Assembly: GCA_028571685.1 (NCBI GenBank)
Contig: CM053158.1
Location: 56,636,001 to 56,700,000 of the forward strand
Direction: 5' to 3'
Source: Heterohyrax brucei
Taxonomy: Eukaryota; Chordata; Mammalia; Hyracoidea; Procaviidae
DNA: 64,000 nt
Position 1 is the stretch's first letter; each line of letters opens with the position of its first letter. Positions 23,365 to 34,765 of this stretch are shown here, piece after piece. Below the pieces are notes generated by a model, which did not search any database, was not told the origin of the DNA, and saw only the letters and a list, made by a program, of their open reading frames with translations. Both the position numbers and the translations under genes were made by a program.

Positions 23365-25620
23365 TCAGTCGGGGACACCTTGGTCCTCAAAAATGACATC
23401 TTTGCTTTTTAACACTTTAAAGAGATCTTTTGCAGCTGATTTGTCCAGTTCAACGCATCTGTTGATTTTTTTTTTTACTGCTTTCATGGGCATTGATTGT
23501 GGATCCAAGTAAAATAAAATTTTGCACAATCTTCCATTATCATGATGCTGCTCTTTAGTCCAGTTGCAAGAATGTTTTGTTTTCCTTCTGTTGAGGTATA
23601 ATCTACACTGAAGGCTGTGGTCTTTAATTTTTATCAGTGAATACTTCAAGTCCTCTTTACTTTCAGCAAGCAAGGTGGTGTCATCTGCATAATGCAGATT
23701 GTTAATGAATCTTCCTCCAGTCCTTATGCCCTATTCTTCTTCAAATAGTCCGGTTCATTGGATTACTTGCTCAATATACAGACTGTGGTGAAAAGATAGA
23801 AACCTGACACACATCTTTCTTGACTTTAAACTACACAGTATCCCCTTGTTCTGATCCAGTGACTGCCTCTTGGTGTAAGCACAGGTTACGCTGAGCACAG
23901 TTAAGCATTACGGAATTCCCATTCTTCATAAAATTATCCATAACTTATTCTGATCCACACAGTCAAATGCCTTTGGATAGCCAGTAAAACACAGGTAAAC
24001 ACCTTTCTGGCATTCTCTGCTTTCAGAAGGATCCATGTGACATCAGCAGTGATATCCCATTTTCCACATCGTCTGCTGAATCTTTCTTGAATTTCTGGCA
24101 GTCAACTGTTGGTATAACATTTTGACCTCTTTGAATGATCTTCAGCAAAATTTTACTTCATGTGATATTAATGACACTGTTCAACAGTTTCCATGTTTTA
24201 CTGGATCACTTTTCTTTGGAATAGCATAAATATGGATCTCTTCCAGTTAGTTGGCCAGGTAGCTATCTTTCAGGTTTCTTGACATAGATAAGTGAGTACT
24301 TCTAGGGCTCTATCTGTTTTTCAAACATCTCAATTGGTATTCCCTCAGTTCCTGGAGCCTTGCTTTTTTCCTGATGTTTTCAGTGCAGCTTGGACTTCTT
24401 TCAGCATCATCCTTTTCTGATCACATGCTGCCTCCTGAAGTGGTACAGTGCTGACAGCTTTTTGATTTGGTGACTGTATTTCTTCCATCTTCTTTTGATG
24501 ACTCCTGCATACAGTAATTATGAGTCAGAATCAACTCAATGGCAACAGATTTGGATTTTATTTTTGTAAATATTGTTTAATAATTCTATTGTAGAATCCT
24601 CCAAAATTTCAACTCAGATTGAATTCTTTATTCAGTTCTTTCATCTTGAGAAGAGAAGAACATATTTTTCTCTTTATTTTTCTACCTCTAGGTCTCTGAA
24701 CATTTCATTATACTACTTTGTCTTCTTGAGCCATCCTTTGAAATTTTCTTTTTAGCTCTTTTGCTTCATCATTTGGTCCTTCCACTTTGTTTCTCTATGT
24801 TCAAGAGCAAGTTTCAGACTTTCTCATGACACCCATTTTGATTTTTTGGTTTTCTGTCTCTTTAATGACCACTCACTTTATTTAGGCATGATGTTCTTAA
24901 TGTCAATCTACAACTTATCTGGGCTTTAGTCAGTAGTGTTCAATGAATCAAATCTAAATGTGAGATGATCTCTAAATTCAGGTAGGATTTTTCATGGTAA
25001 TACTTTGGCTCTCATAGACTTGTTTTAATTTTCTTCAGTTTCAGTTTGAACTTTGCACATAAGAAACTGATGTTCTGTTCCCCAGTCAGTCCTTTACCTT
25101 GTTCTAACTACAGATAATTGAGTTTTTCCATTGACTCTTTCCATAGATATAGTCAATTTGATTCTGGTATATTCCATCTGGTGAGGTCCACATGTATAGT
25201 CACTGTTTTTACTGTTGAAAATACGTCTTGCAAAATTCTATCATGTTACCTCCAGCATAGTTTCTATATCCAAGGCCATATTTTCCAAGTCTCAATTCTT
25301 CTTTATTTCCAGCTTTCATATTCCAGTCACCAGTAACCACCAACACACTTTGACTGTACTTTTGATTGATTTCAGATCACAGACATTACAAAAAAAAAAA
25401 ATTAATTTCTTCGTCTTTGGCCTTAGTGGTTGATGAATAAATCTGAATAATAGTTGTATTAATACAATACTTGTATTAACTAGTCTTCCTTGTAAGTGTG
25501 TGGATATGTGTGATATTACCCTATCACTGACAGTGCCGTACTTCAGGATAGATTTTGGAAATATTTTTTGAAGATGAATGCCACATTATTTCTCTTTAAT
25601 TTGTCATTCTTGTCATAGTA
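23365..25620 (-). pseudogene. RTE endonuclease/reverse transcriptase pseudogene
   Basis: The palm motif YADD is encoded on the minus strand at about 23679-23690, followed by 'DTTLLAES'. The downstream frame at 23365-23673 gives 'CVELDKSAAKDLFKVLKSKD'. Upstream (higher coordinates) are RT fingers and then the apurinic-type endonuclease, each in different frames with many stops. The intact family protein is around 1,000 residues with endonuclease first and RT second; here no frame exceeds about 100 codons. The SINE piece at 24507 also breaks it. Confidence 0.75.
24507..24556 (+). mobile_element. AfroSINE 3' fragment inside RTE
   Basis: 'aattatgagtcagaatcaac' and 'tcaatggcaacagatttgg' are an AfroSINE tail followed by a T-rich end. 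Both sides are RTE coding sequence. It is a severely 5'-truncated SINE of about 50 bases. Confidence 0.7.
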
Positions 25621-25650
25621 CATCACATGACTGTCATTATTAGTATGAAT

Positions 25651-26499
25651 AAGTTTTGTGGGGAAGAGGAATTCATACTAGTAGTAATGGATAATTATAT
25701 GAATAAATAAATGAGAGAGAAGGAAGAGCTTTTGCTAGCAGCAGACTAACAAGTCTTGGCTAACAATCATGGAAAGAAGGTTAGGAAATCAACATTTTGT
25801 AACCACCATAGTAAAGACTGGATCAGGCAAAAGTTATCAACAGATAATAAAATCTACCGGAGATTTTCTATGAGGAGCATGATACGTGCATGCACTTAAA
25901 TTGTCCGTCTGTGGATTACTTATATGTTACAGGGAAACACAGTAGAAAAATCAGACAACACCCCTACTAAGTGAGCAAAACTAACATTACCAAGTAAGGG
26001 AAGATAGATACCACGCTTCCAGATGTGACACCCTGAGGAAAACATACCATTGCCTACCTAGGCCATGTTTGCCCATGAAGGCATAACCTGAATCTAATTG
26101 TGAGGAAACATTAAGCTAAATTCAAATGAGAAAGATTCTATTAAAACAGATGGATCAGGGGAGTTGTACTGTTTAAAAATAACAATGCTGTAAAAACACT
26201 GACTATTGAAATGTTTCATGTCAAGAGATATGACAATAAATACAATACTTGACTCTGGACTGGATCCTGTAATGGAAGAGAAAAAATATCAGAAAGGGTA
26301 TCTTTGAGTCAGCTGATAAAACTAGAATACAGTTAGATAACAGAACATGGCAAAATAACAATCTAATATAAATTTCAATATAAACTTATGACATTGATAG
26401 TTGTCTAAAGCTATGTAAAAGCAAATCTCTGTCTAATAAAAGCATAGCAAAATATTTTGGGGTAAATGGCCACAATGGGTATTAAAAAAAATAAAAATA
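25651..26499. other. Unassigned, probably decayed L1M 3' UTR
   Basis: The segment 26215-26290 ('caagagatatgacaataaat', 'ctctggactggatcctgtaa') resembles the 3' UTR of mammal-wide L1M elements in plus orientation. The remainder cannot be assigned. There is no gene. Confidence 0.4.
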
Positions 26500-26598
26500 A
26501 AAAAAACTGTTGCTGTTGAGTTAATTCTGACGTATAGCAGCCCAATAAGACGGAGTTGAACTACCCCATAGAGCTGCCACTGTGCCACCAGGGCTCCA
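26500..26598 (-). mobile_element. AfroSINE with internal deletion
   Basis: The A-rich start and tail 'gttgctgttgagttaattct' are joined directly to the head end 'gccactgtgccaccagggct' after 'accccatagagct'. Nearly the whole tRNA-like half has gone. Confidence 0.75.
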
Positions 26599-26862
26599 TG
26601 GTAGGGATAGCATCCTTGAATAGTTTAGAAAAAGAAATTGTGTGCCTGTGTGTTACTCTATGTATGTTACTGAGTGTGTGTAAAAGAGAGAGACATTTAG
26701 AGAGATAGAATGCTCACATGCCTATGATAAAGAAAAAGGAGTAATATATTAAGAACAGGTAAATCTCAGTAAAGAATCTCTGAGCATTTTTTAGGCTCTT
26801 TACACTATTCCTATTCATATTTGAAGTTATTCTATTTATATTATAATATTCTATATTATTCT

Positions 26863-27019
26863 GGAGCCCTGGTGGTACAGTGGCTAAAATTTCTGCTGCT
26901 AACCCAAAGATTGGCAGTTTGACTCCACCAGCACCTTCTTGGAGATGTATGGGGCAATTCTACTTTGTCCAATGATGTTGCTATGAGCTGAAATCAGTTC
27001 AATGACAATGGGAATTTTT
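26863..27019 (+). mobile_element. AfroSINE, short form, inside MaLR LTR edge
   Basis: It runs from 'ggagccctggtggtacagtg' (A-box region) through 'gattggcagtttgactccac' to the tail 'gaaatcagttcaatgacaat'. It abuts the MaLR LTR piece at 27020 and may be what separates it from its missing half. Confidence 0.83.
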
Positions 27020-27210
27020 GCAGATTGAGTCCTACCTTATTAATATAATTTTCACCTATCCCATGTCATTAACACCATAGAGGAAAAATTTATAATACAT
27101 TGAAAAATTACATCAGATGACAAAATAGTGAACAACCACACAATACTAGGAATCATGATCTGGCCAAAGTAATACACATGTTTTGGGGGGACACAATTCA
27201 ATTCACGTCA
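27020..27210 (-). mobile_element. MaLR 3' LTR fragment
   Basis: Complemented, its right end reads 'tgacgtgaattgaattgtgt', the LTR start with TG. The part seen is the 5' half of an LTR. The rest, expected to the left, is lost beside the SINE. Confidence 0.7.
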
Positions 27211-28169
27211 TTTCACTCTTTGGCCCCCCAGTATTCCTGTTCTTGTCAAATGTAAAACATATTCACCCCATCATATCATAGCAAAAATCTTAATTTCAAG
27301 TCTGTATTACAAAAATTTCTCTTCATCTATGCTATCTAGAATAAAAGTCTGCTGCCAAAATGCAATCAAGGAAAAGGCACAAGTTATACATTTCCATTAC
27401 AGATGGAGAAACTGAAGGGAAGAAGGGTTAACAGGCACCAAGCAAATCAGCAGATCTTGGTATATTGGCTCTTAAAGTTTTGAAAATAATCCCCTATTCT
27501 CGGAGACATTCGGCGCAGTGGCCCTGCTCTCCAGACTCTAGGTATTAGCCACACTCTTCAGACCCTGAGTGGAGGCTCCTTGGCCCTGGACTTCGACTCT
27601 GCCTTCCAGGTCATGGGAATGGCAAGTCTCCTCCCCTGGTGTTACGTGCACCATTCTCCTCGTCTATCTGAGTGGTGACTCCACCCTTAGATGCACCAGA
27701 GGACAGGATTCCACTCTCTGAAACATTTAGATTTCAGGGTCATACACCCTGATACAGAGGCAGCTTTGCTTCCTGCGTCCTTTGTCTCTTCAGTTCTGCT
27801 TACTGATTCTTTGGCCTCTCTGCCGTTCCTGCTCTCCACCCACATCTGCCCTGCTGTGGTAGATGTTCCAAATCTCTGTAGTTCTGCTAATACTCTGTAG
27901 CTCTGCTGACGAGTACCTTGAGACACCCGTTCTGCCAGGAAACCGCCTGCACGAAGACACTCTGCTCTCTTGCTCCTAGGTCAGCTCCAACACCAGCCTG
28001 CTGCTGCCAGGTCTCTGTTAACGCTTTGCATCACCTGCACCATCTCCAGGGTTAACAATTCTCCTGGCTTCCTGCTGAGTCTTATATCCATTCACAGCTT
28101 CAAAACCCCTTCCACATTTTATGTATCTGTTAGAGTACACTCCACTCTGTCAATACCAAAGTCTATCAT
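27211..28169 (-). mobile_element. MaLR internal region
   Basis: Immediately inside the LTR edge is 'tttcactctttggcc', followed later by 'gttaacaggcaccaagcaaa' and 'tctctgtagttctgctaata'. I recognise these as reverse-complement THE1/MST-type MaLR internal sequence. MaLR elements are non-autonomous ERVL relatives. The segment has no intact gene, only frames under 80 codons. Together with LTR pieces on both sides it represents a decayed provirus of about 1 kb internal length. Confidence 0.65.
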
Positions 28170-28495
28170 TGTCAGCTAGTGCTGCTACAACAGAAATATT
28201 ACATGTGGATGGCTTTAGGAAACAGAAGTTTGTTCTGTCACAGTCTAGTAGGCTAGAGGTCCAAATTCAGGGTGTCAGATCCAGGGCAAGGCTTTCTCAG
28301 TCAGTGCTGGAGGAAGGTCCTTGTCGTTTACCTAGGAGCATCTCCATGTGGGAACATCAGGTGCTGTCTTGATGGTAATGAGATTCCTGTGACCCTCTGC
28401 TCACTTCTATATCTCAGAAGAGATTGGCTCAAAGACAAAATCCAGTCTTGTAGGTTGAGTCCTGTCTTCTTAACATAACTGCCACCTATCCCACC
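28170..28495 (-). mobile_element. MaLR 5' LTR, 3' part
   Basis: It starts 'tgtcagctagtgctgctaca' (complement of an LTR ending ...ca) and contains 'cacagtctagtaggctagag' and 'agagattggctcaaagacaa'. It is broken at 28495 by the plus-strand LTR. Confidence 0.7.
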
Positions 28496-28983
28496 TGTCA
28501 TGGATTGAATTGTATTCCCCCCAAAATGTATGGCAATTTGGCTGGACCATGATTTCCAGTATTGTGTGATGGTCCTTTGTTTATCCTGCCTCTGTGATGT
28601 TAATGAGAGAAGAAGGGCAGCAGTTGTATCAGTGGGGCAGGACTCAGTGTGTGGGATTGTACTGTGCCTTGGATTGCTTCTTGAGGTATAAAGGAAAGAA
28701 AGGCAAGTGGAGACTTGGGCACTTCATACTACCAGGAAAGCAGTGCTGGAAGCTGAGAGTGTCCTTTGGAAAGGTACAGGGTCCCTGCACCTCAGAAGCT
28801 TCTAGTCCAGGGGAAGACAGGCTACAATGACCTTCCCCTAGAGCCAGTAGAGAAAGCCTTCCCCTGCACTTGACACACTGAATTTGGACTTTCAGCTTAC
28901 TGGACTGTGACAAGATAAAATTTCTCTTTTTAAAGCCATCTACTCTTGGTATTTCTGTTACAACAGTATAGGTGACTAAGACA
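28496..28983 (+). mobile_element. MaLR solo LTR, complete
   Basis: It has TG...CA ends ('tgtcatggattgaattgtat' to '...ggtgactaagaca'), 488 bp. It lies between two minus-strand LTR pieces. No clear 5-base target duplication is seen on its two sides ('ccacc' and 'gaatt'). Confidence 0.78.
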
Positions 28984-29253
28984 GAATTTTTATCTCTCTG
29001 CTTACTTCTTGCTTTGACATCTCAAAGGAGATGGGCTCAAAAGTAAAATATAATCTTGTACATTGAGTCCTGCCTCCTTAACGTAACTGGCACTTATCCC
29101 ACCTTGTTAACATCATAAAAGTAGGATTTACAATGCTTAGGAAAATCACATCAGATGACAAAATTGAGGACAATCACACAATACTGAGAATCATTATCTA
29201 ACAAAATTGATACATGTAATTTTGGGGAACACAGTTCAATTTAATCTGTGACA
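28984..29253 (-). mobile_element. MaLR LTR, 5' part, minus strand
   Basis: It ends at 'ctgtgaca', complement of an LTR start. Its first 110 bases (28990-29100) are homologous to 28385-28495 and diverged. The two minus-strand LTR pieces therefore overlap and cannot simply be halves of one LTR. Confidence 0.68.
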
Positions 29254-29379
29254 GGTATCTATGCATATTATTCTACCTATACTATTCTTATTTGTAATTA
29301 TTTCCAGACAAAAATGTCTAGTTAAAAAGAACATGTATGCATGCACATACACACATTTTGGGTTTTCTTAGTTTTGTGT

Positions 29380-29515
29380 TTTTAAAAGAAACAATCTTTC
29401 CGGAACAGTGATATTGTTAAAGCTGGATGATCAGCATGTAGAGGTTCACTATTTTATTTTGCATATTTGGTGTATGTTAGAAATTTTTGATAATAAAATG
29501 ATTTTTTGTTTTTAA
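29380..29515 (+). repeat. Old LINE 3' tail
   Basis: 'gttaaagctggatgatcagc', 'gaggttcactattttatttt' and 'gataataaaatgatttt' are the usual ending of L1M-type 3' UTRs. Confidence 0.5.
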
Positions 29516-29947
29516 GAAACGATTTGAACTGTCATTGACTTTTATTTAAACAACTGACTGAATGTGTTAACATGAGATGTTTAAAAGGGTTATGCTATTG
29601 AGATGTTTTATAAAACACCCTGATACTGAGCAAATGAATACCCATACCACAAAGAAGTGTCTTCAAAGCTGCAACATGCACACTCTTGAAAGGTCATCTA
29701 GTACAATACTGAGACTCTGACACTTGGATCTTTGCTAGCCATTGAGTCACTTTTATCTCAATATGAATCTTTATCTCTCTCCTTCTGAAATTTAGAGGGT
29801 TTTTTTTTCCTCTTGGGCAGTTCAAAACATTGTGATACAATGAGACACCTTCTGGCTTCTTTTTCTCCAAGATATTCTTTCACTTTCTTCTATGCCTTTC
29901 CAGGCTTTTTCAATCAGCTGTTTAAATTTGCCTTATATCTCTACAGT
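29516..29947. other. Unassigned DNA
   Basis: No gene or repeat is recognised. Confidence 0.4.
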
Positions 29948-30294
29948 GGGGGCAATAACAGTTCGGTGGCAGAACTCACGCCACACACGCAGGAGACAGG
30001 GATTCAATTCGTGTCCAACGCACCTCATTCTCAGCCACTGCCCATCTGTCGGTGGGATGGCCCATGTAACTGAGCAGATTTCAGTCAGTGTAGCTTCCAG
30101 ACAGAGACAGATTAGGAAGAAAGACCTAATAATCTACTTTGAAAATTAGCAAATGAAAAGCTAATGATAATAATGGTTGATCTATCCATGATCATTAAGA
30201 TGATGACACCAAACTGGGCAGCATCTTGTTCCATCACGGATGGGGTTGTCATGAGTTAGGGCCAACTCTATGGTAGCTGACAACATCTCAACAG
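29948..30294 (+). mobile_element. tRNA-Gly-headed SINE with RTE tail
   Basis: The head 'gttcggtggcagaactcacg' and 'gggattcaattcgtgtccaa' reads like a tRNA-Gly gene (A and B boxes in the right order, ending 'caacgcacc'). The central part includes 'tccagacagagacagattag'. The end, 'gggcagcatcttgttccatc', 'ggggttgtcatgagttaggg' and 'ctgacaacatctcaacagc', matches the coding end and 3' terminus of the RTE LINE. This is a SINE family distinct from the main AfroSINE but with the same LINE partner. Confidence 0.75.
29960..30023 (+). promoter_or_regulatory. Degenerate pol III A and B boxes
   Basis: The A-box-like 'gttcggtggcag' begins at about 29961, and the B-box-like 'ggattcaattc' is at 30000-30010. 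Spacing is tRNA-like. CpG decay in the B box ('gattcaattc' for a GTTCGANTC core) suggests that the internal promoter is weak or dead. Confidence 0.5.
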
Positions 30295-30955
30295 CATACC
30301 TATGCTTTCAAAATGCTTTGATATACAGACTCTTACACCATCCATGGCCATTCTCTGAACACACAGTATAGTCACTATCCCAACTTGACCAACAAACAAT
30401 GGAGAAATAAATGAAAAGTCCCATGGTATGAAAAACAGGAATTAGAATCCATGACATTTTCTTCTACACCACGTACACATGGAATGGATAACATACTACT
30501 TCATGAAGTTTGAATCAAATGTCAAAATTTTGGTACGTGATTATTAATAGCTTCTGGTGAGTTTTTAAATAACAACACAAGACTTAACTGTAGCTTAAGA
30601 TCCTCTCTGACATTCATGTGTTTTCCTTCCATGACTATGCATAGCCTGGCTTTCCCAGACTTGGAACTGTGTCTTCTTCATTTGTCCATATTGACTTCAC
30701 ACCCGTGTGAAATATTTACATATGTTTATCACTTTGTCATCATTTAGCATGGCATCTGTTTGCCAAAAATGAGTCAGGTCTCAGCCACAGCCACCTGTTG
30801 GATTCCCATGAGTGTCTAAAGAGAAGGAAACTGCCTATTTGTAGGTTCCCTTAAACGTAGATTACTTGATATTTTATTGCTTCATGTTTCAAAATGTGAT
30901 TCCTATGTTTCTTTTCATTTCAGATGAATAACAACTCTGTGGGATACATTAAGCA
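30295..30955. other. Unassigned DNA
   Basis: No gene or repeat I can name. Confidence 0.4.
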
Positions 30956-31085
30956 GCTTTTATTTGTCCTACTTCATGGCTGGGGAGTCGAAGTATTAGA
31001 AGGTGAAAGGATTTAACAAAGGTAGCAGAGCTAAGAACAAATGACAAAGGTCTGAGACGCAGAACTGTGCTTTTTTACTAGACAT
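30956..31085 (+). repeat. MIR fragment, probable
   Basis: 'ggctggggagtcgaagtatt' and 'acaaaggtagcagagctaag' followed by 'gtctgagacgcagaactgtg' follow the MIR second half loosely. Confidence 0.4.
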
Positions 31086-32441
31086 GCTGAGTTGCATTGT
31101 TAGTAGCCTTATGTTAAAATAAACACTAAGATGAAATGACTTCTCAAGGATGTCAGAAATCAGTTTTAAAGTTAAAATGGTAGCTATCAATTAAGAAGTG
31201 TTACAGTATTAACTTAGATATGTCAAATGATGCCAAACAGAATGTTTCCTGTGATTTCTGAAAATCAGCTGAAGTCCTGAAGTCTCAAGATGTCCATTAT
31301 TCAAGAAGTTAAACTGACCCTTTGACCCTCATCTTTGTCACCTCATCCAGCCCCTGTGACCAGAAGACCTGAGCATATCCAGGGAGATTTATTGAACTGG
31401 AACAGCATTTGACCCAGTGGCTATATGGTAGGCCATAAGAGAGATTTCCAAAAAGACCACTCCGAAAGATTAGGAATTGATTACAAGACGGGAAGACTGT
31501 CCCATTCCATAGCAAAATGCTTGAAGATCTACAGAAAGTCTTATTACCAACCCCTCAGTTCAGAGTTCGGTCATAGAATTCATAGAGAAATTTTATATGT
31601 GTCCCCTAAGCTTGGTAGCACATGTAAAACAAGCATCTGATGTGTGCTTCCTATATTAAGTCTTCTGAAGATACGAAGCTGGCCAGAGCCAAAAACAGCC
31701 ACAGGGGGAGGAGAAGGGTCTGAGTGGGAACAGCCTGTACACTAAGCATAGCAAGTTTCCCATGTACATGTAACGTGGTTACCTGGCTGAAGCCGTTCTG
31801 ATGGGGCCACATGCAAAAGTACTCCCCACGAGAGTTGGAGAATCCCATCATAAGTGGTTCTGTTGTGGGCCAAAGAAGGCAGAAGCTGACCACTATCACT
31901 GAACCCTTAAGCTATGGGAGAGGAGTGTTACTGAATGACTGCCTCAATTTTCCTGTCTTAGGCTGGGTTCTACAAACGCAGACATTGAGACAGTGATCCA
32001 GATGCATGACAATTAGCAATAGAGAGCTCTCAGGAGAAATCTGGAAAGGAGGGAATCGAACAATACAAGAAAAGAGAAAAAAACTAAGCTAGGATGTGGT
32101 CCCAGGTAAACGTAGTCTTGACCTGACCCACGGATGGAGGAGGGCCCTGTAACACAAACTACACAGCAGAAGTAATGGCAGGAAGCTGAACTTTTGAATC
32201 TCCCAAGCAGTACATCTTGGCTAATGGTAACCGTTGTAGCAGGGTGGTTTCAATGAAGAACAATTCTTGAGCAACTGGGACACATGTGTACTGGCCAAGT
32301 AAAGGGGATTCAGGTGAGGAATAAGCACCATCTACCAAACTGACTTTCTTCTAAGGGGAACATTCTATGGCACGTTCCACATGGTATTTCAGAGTCTGTA
32401 GCAGGATTACTCCCCAGTTACATAGAGCTGTTATCTGTTAT
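31086..32441. other. Unassigned DNA
   Basis: This is 1.35 kb without a recognised gene. The part from 31960 ('tgggttctacaaacgcagac') to about 32340 has the feel of an ancient interspersed repeat beginning 'tgggttcc...cagac', but I cannot name it. Confidence 0.35.
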
Positions 32442-32658
32442 AACCAAAATCAACCTGGATCTATTATAGTTCAGTCAATTCTGACTTGTAACAACCCTGT
32501 AGGACAGAATAAAACTGCCCCCATAGGGTTTCCATGGTTGTAAATCTTTACAGAAGCAAACTACCACAACTTTCTCTCAAGGAGTGGCTGATAGATTTAA
32601 ACTGCCAAGGTATTTTGATTAGCAGGTGAGCGCTTAACCCCTGTGCCACCCAGGACTC
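32442..32658 (-). mobile_element. AfroSINE, long form
   Basis: The tail 'gttcagtcaattctgacttg', the insert 'ggttgtaaatctttacagaa' and the head 'gcgcttaacccctgtgccac' are in reverse order. It is a full-length long-form copy. Confidence 0.84.
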
Positions 32659-32852
32659 TTGGTATCCCATGCCTTTTATTATCTTTTATTCCTTTCCTAG
32701 CTCTCATTTCCCATTTCATTACTTGTAATACCTGGGACCACCTCCCAGATAAACCAGTTGTGCTCAAGTTCTTGTCTCACAGTCATTTTGGGAAAACAAC
32801 CAAACTAAAGCAGTTATCCAAATGTGATTTTTCTTATCACTGAACACCCACT

Positions 32853-32908
32853 GCCAAACCCTCTGCCGCTGAGTCAATTCTGACTCATAGAGACCTTGTC
32901 ACTGAAGG
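32853..32908 (-). mobile_element. AfroSINE tail fragment
   Basis: 'tgccgctgagtcaattctga' and 'ctcatagagaccttgtc' only; 5' truncated to about 55 bases. Confidence 0.7.
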
Positions 32909-32943
32909 CTCTTATAAACTAGGGATAATTATAATATTTCATT

Positions 32944-33103
32944 GGAAACCCTAGTGGTGCAGTGGTTAAGGGCTACTGTGCTAACCAAAAAGTTAACAGT
33001 TCAAATCCACCAAGGGATCCTTGGAACTCTATGGGGCAGTTCTACTCTGACCTATAGGGTTGACCTGAGTTGGAATCAACTTGATGACAATGGCTTTGAC
33101 TTT
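32944..33103 (+). mobile_element. AfroSINE, short form
   Basis: It is full length from 'gaaaccctagtggtgcagtg' to 'tggaatcaacttgatgacaa'. The flanks 'ctagggataattataatatt' and 'gccatgaggattaaataatg' look like the two halves of a MIR, so the SINE may lie inside one. Confidence 0.86.
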
Positions 33104-33356
33104 GGGGGGGCACTTTAATACTACTCCAAAAAGTTGCCATGAGGATTAAATAATGAATGGGTATCCGACTCGACAGCACTTGGCTTGGCTTATCCATTTA
33201 CTTACCAACCCAATTCTCACAGAGGTACAAACACTGAATAGCTTTATCTTTTTTTCCCCCTCCAAACCCAATCTTCTACTCAAGACTATATCAGTTTGGA
33301 GCCCAGATGAGATGCAAACTCAAGTAATCTGGTTCAAAAACCAAGTTTGATCCACT

Positions 33357-33918
33357 TGTCTTAGTTATTTAGTGCTGCTGTAACAGAAATACCTCAAGGA
33401 GGTGGTTTTAACCAAGACAAGCTTATTGTCTCACAGTCTAGTAGGCTACAAGTCCAAATTTAGGGTATCAGCTCCAGGAAAAGGCTTTGTCTTTCTATTG
33501 GCTTTGGAGGAAAATTCTCGTCATCAGTCTTCCCTCGGTCTGGGAGCATCCCAGCACAGAAACCTCAGTTCCAAAGGATGAACTCTGCTCCTAGCTCTAC
33601 TCTCCTGTTGTGTGAGGTTCCCACTCTTTGCTTGCTTGCTTCCCTTTCCTTTTATCTCTTGTAGGATAAATCATGGCACAAGCCACACCTCAGGCAAACT
33701 CCCTTTACATTCACTCAGGCAGGTGACCCAGGTAAGGGTGCTATAATTCCTCCCTAATCATCTTTAACATAGTCCAGTCTTGCCCTGCTACTCACGGGCA
33801 GAAATTAAAATTTATAACACAGGAAAATCACAAAATAGAGGACAACCACACAACTGGGAATCATGGCCCAGCCAAACTGCCACACACATTTTGGGGGGAC
33901 ATAGTTCAGTCTATCACA
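33357..33918 (-). mobile_element. MaLR solo LTR
   Basis: Complemented it begins 'tgtgatagactgaactatgt' and ends '...ctaagaca', with TG...CA, 562 bp. It is complete and is the longest MaLR LTR here. Confidence 0.75.
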
Positions 33919-34529
33919 CCATGAAACCACATGACACTTTTTAAGGTTTAAGAAGTATGATACAAGGTATTCTCAGCTCTTTTCTAAAATTAAATACAGT
34001 GCTCCTAGAAGTTTTCTAAGAAAATTGTGGTAGGATTTATACTTTTTTAAATGACAGAGGGGCAGATTTTTTCTTTTCTGATACAGTCAGAAAGATAGAA
34101 AGGGTAGATAACATGTTCTGTTGTTAAACTGACAACATTATTGATATTTTCTCAAATTATTATAAGAAAGACCCATATTCCCATGTTTTATTTAAGGCAG
34201 TTCCTGTATTGTTTGGACATTGCATTATTTATGCCAAAAATGGTGTATGGGGTGAACATTTATTCACTCCCTAGCATTTATTAGTTACAACCAAGCAGTT
34301 TTAAGACCAGAATAAAAGATTGAGGGGAAAAAGAGGGAAATAAACTAGTGTCTTATTTCTCTGGCACTGTTGCTGTCATGCACAGATTTTGTTCAAGCTA
34401 TAAACTAAATTCTCAATATTCGCTTTGTGAGGTTGACACACCTCTGAAAGCAACTGGCGACCAGAAATGACTGTTAAATCAAGCATGTAAGTAGGAAAGT
34501 GGAGCCCACAGTTTCTACACAGGAGGCCA
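33919..34529. other. Unassigned DNA
   Basis: No gene or repeat is recognised. Confidence 0.4.
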
Positions 34530-34765
34530 TGTTGTACAGTGTGTAAAGCATAACCATGGGCATTAGACAGTCCTTGGCTTTAACTTGGTCTCGGTACTTA
34601 CTAGCTATACAGCCTTAAACCATTTGACTTCCTTAATACCATTTTTTAAGATAAAAACTGGAGACAGTAACAGTAGCTCCATGACTGAGATTAGGAGTAC
34701 ATGTGATCATGCACACAGAGCTTACTCTGAGTACTGGCGACACAGTGAGTACTCACTAAATGATG
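34530..34765 (+). repeat. MIR, nearly complete
   Basis: 'tactagctatacagccttaa', 'ccatttgacttcc', 'gagacagtaacagtagctcc' and 'gagtactcactaaatgatg' follow the MIR consensus from tRNA-related head to LINE-like tail. Confidence 0.65.

Larger units (their letters stand above)
22925..25650 (-). mobile_element. RTE (BovB-type) LINE, nearly full length
   Basis: This is the longest RTE copy here, about 2.7 kb. It starts at the 3' terminus ('cgttgttgttatgtgttgtt'), passes the reverse-transcriptase region and reaches the endonuclease region. The endonuclease region is recognisable by 'cagtcaccagtaaccaccaa' and 'atcactgacagtgccgtact', complements of the conserved BovB 5' coding part. An AfroSINE fragment interrupts it at 24507-24556. 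BovB/RTE elements are known for horizontal spread among vertebrates; this copy is decayed and says nothing about timing. Confidence 0.85.
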
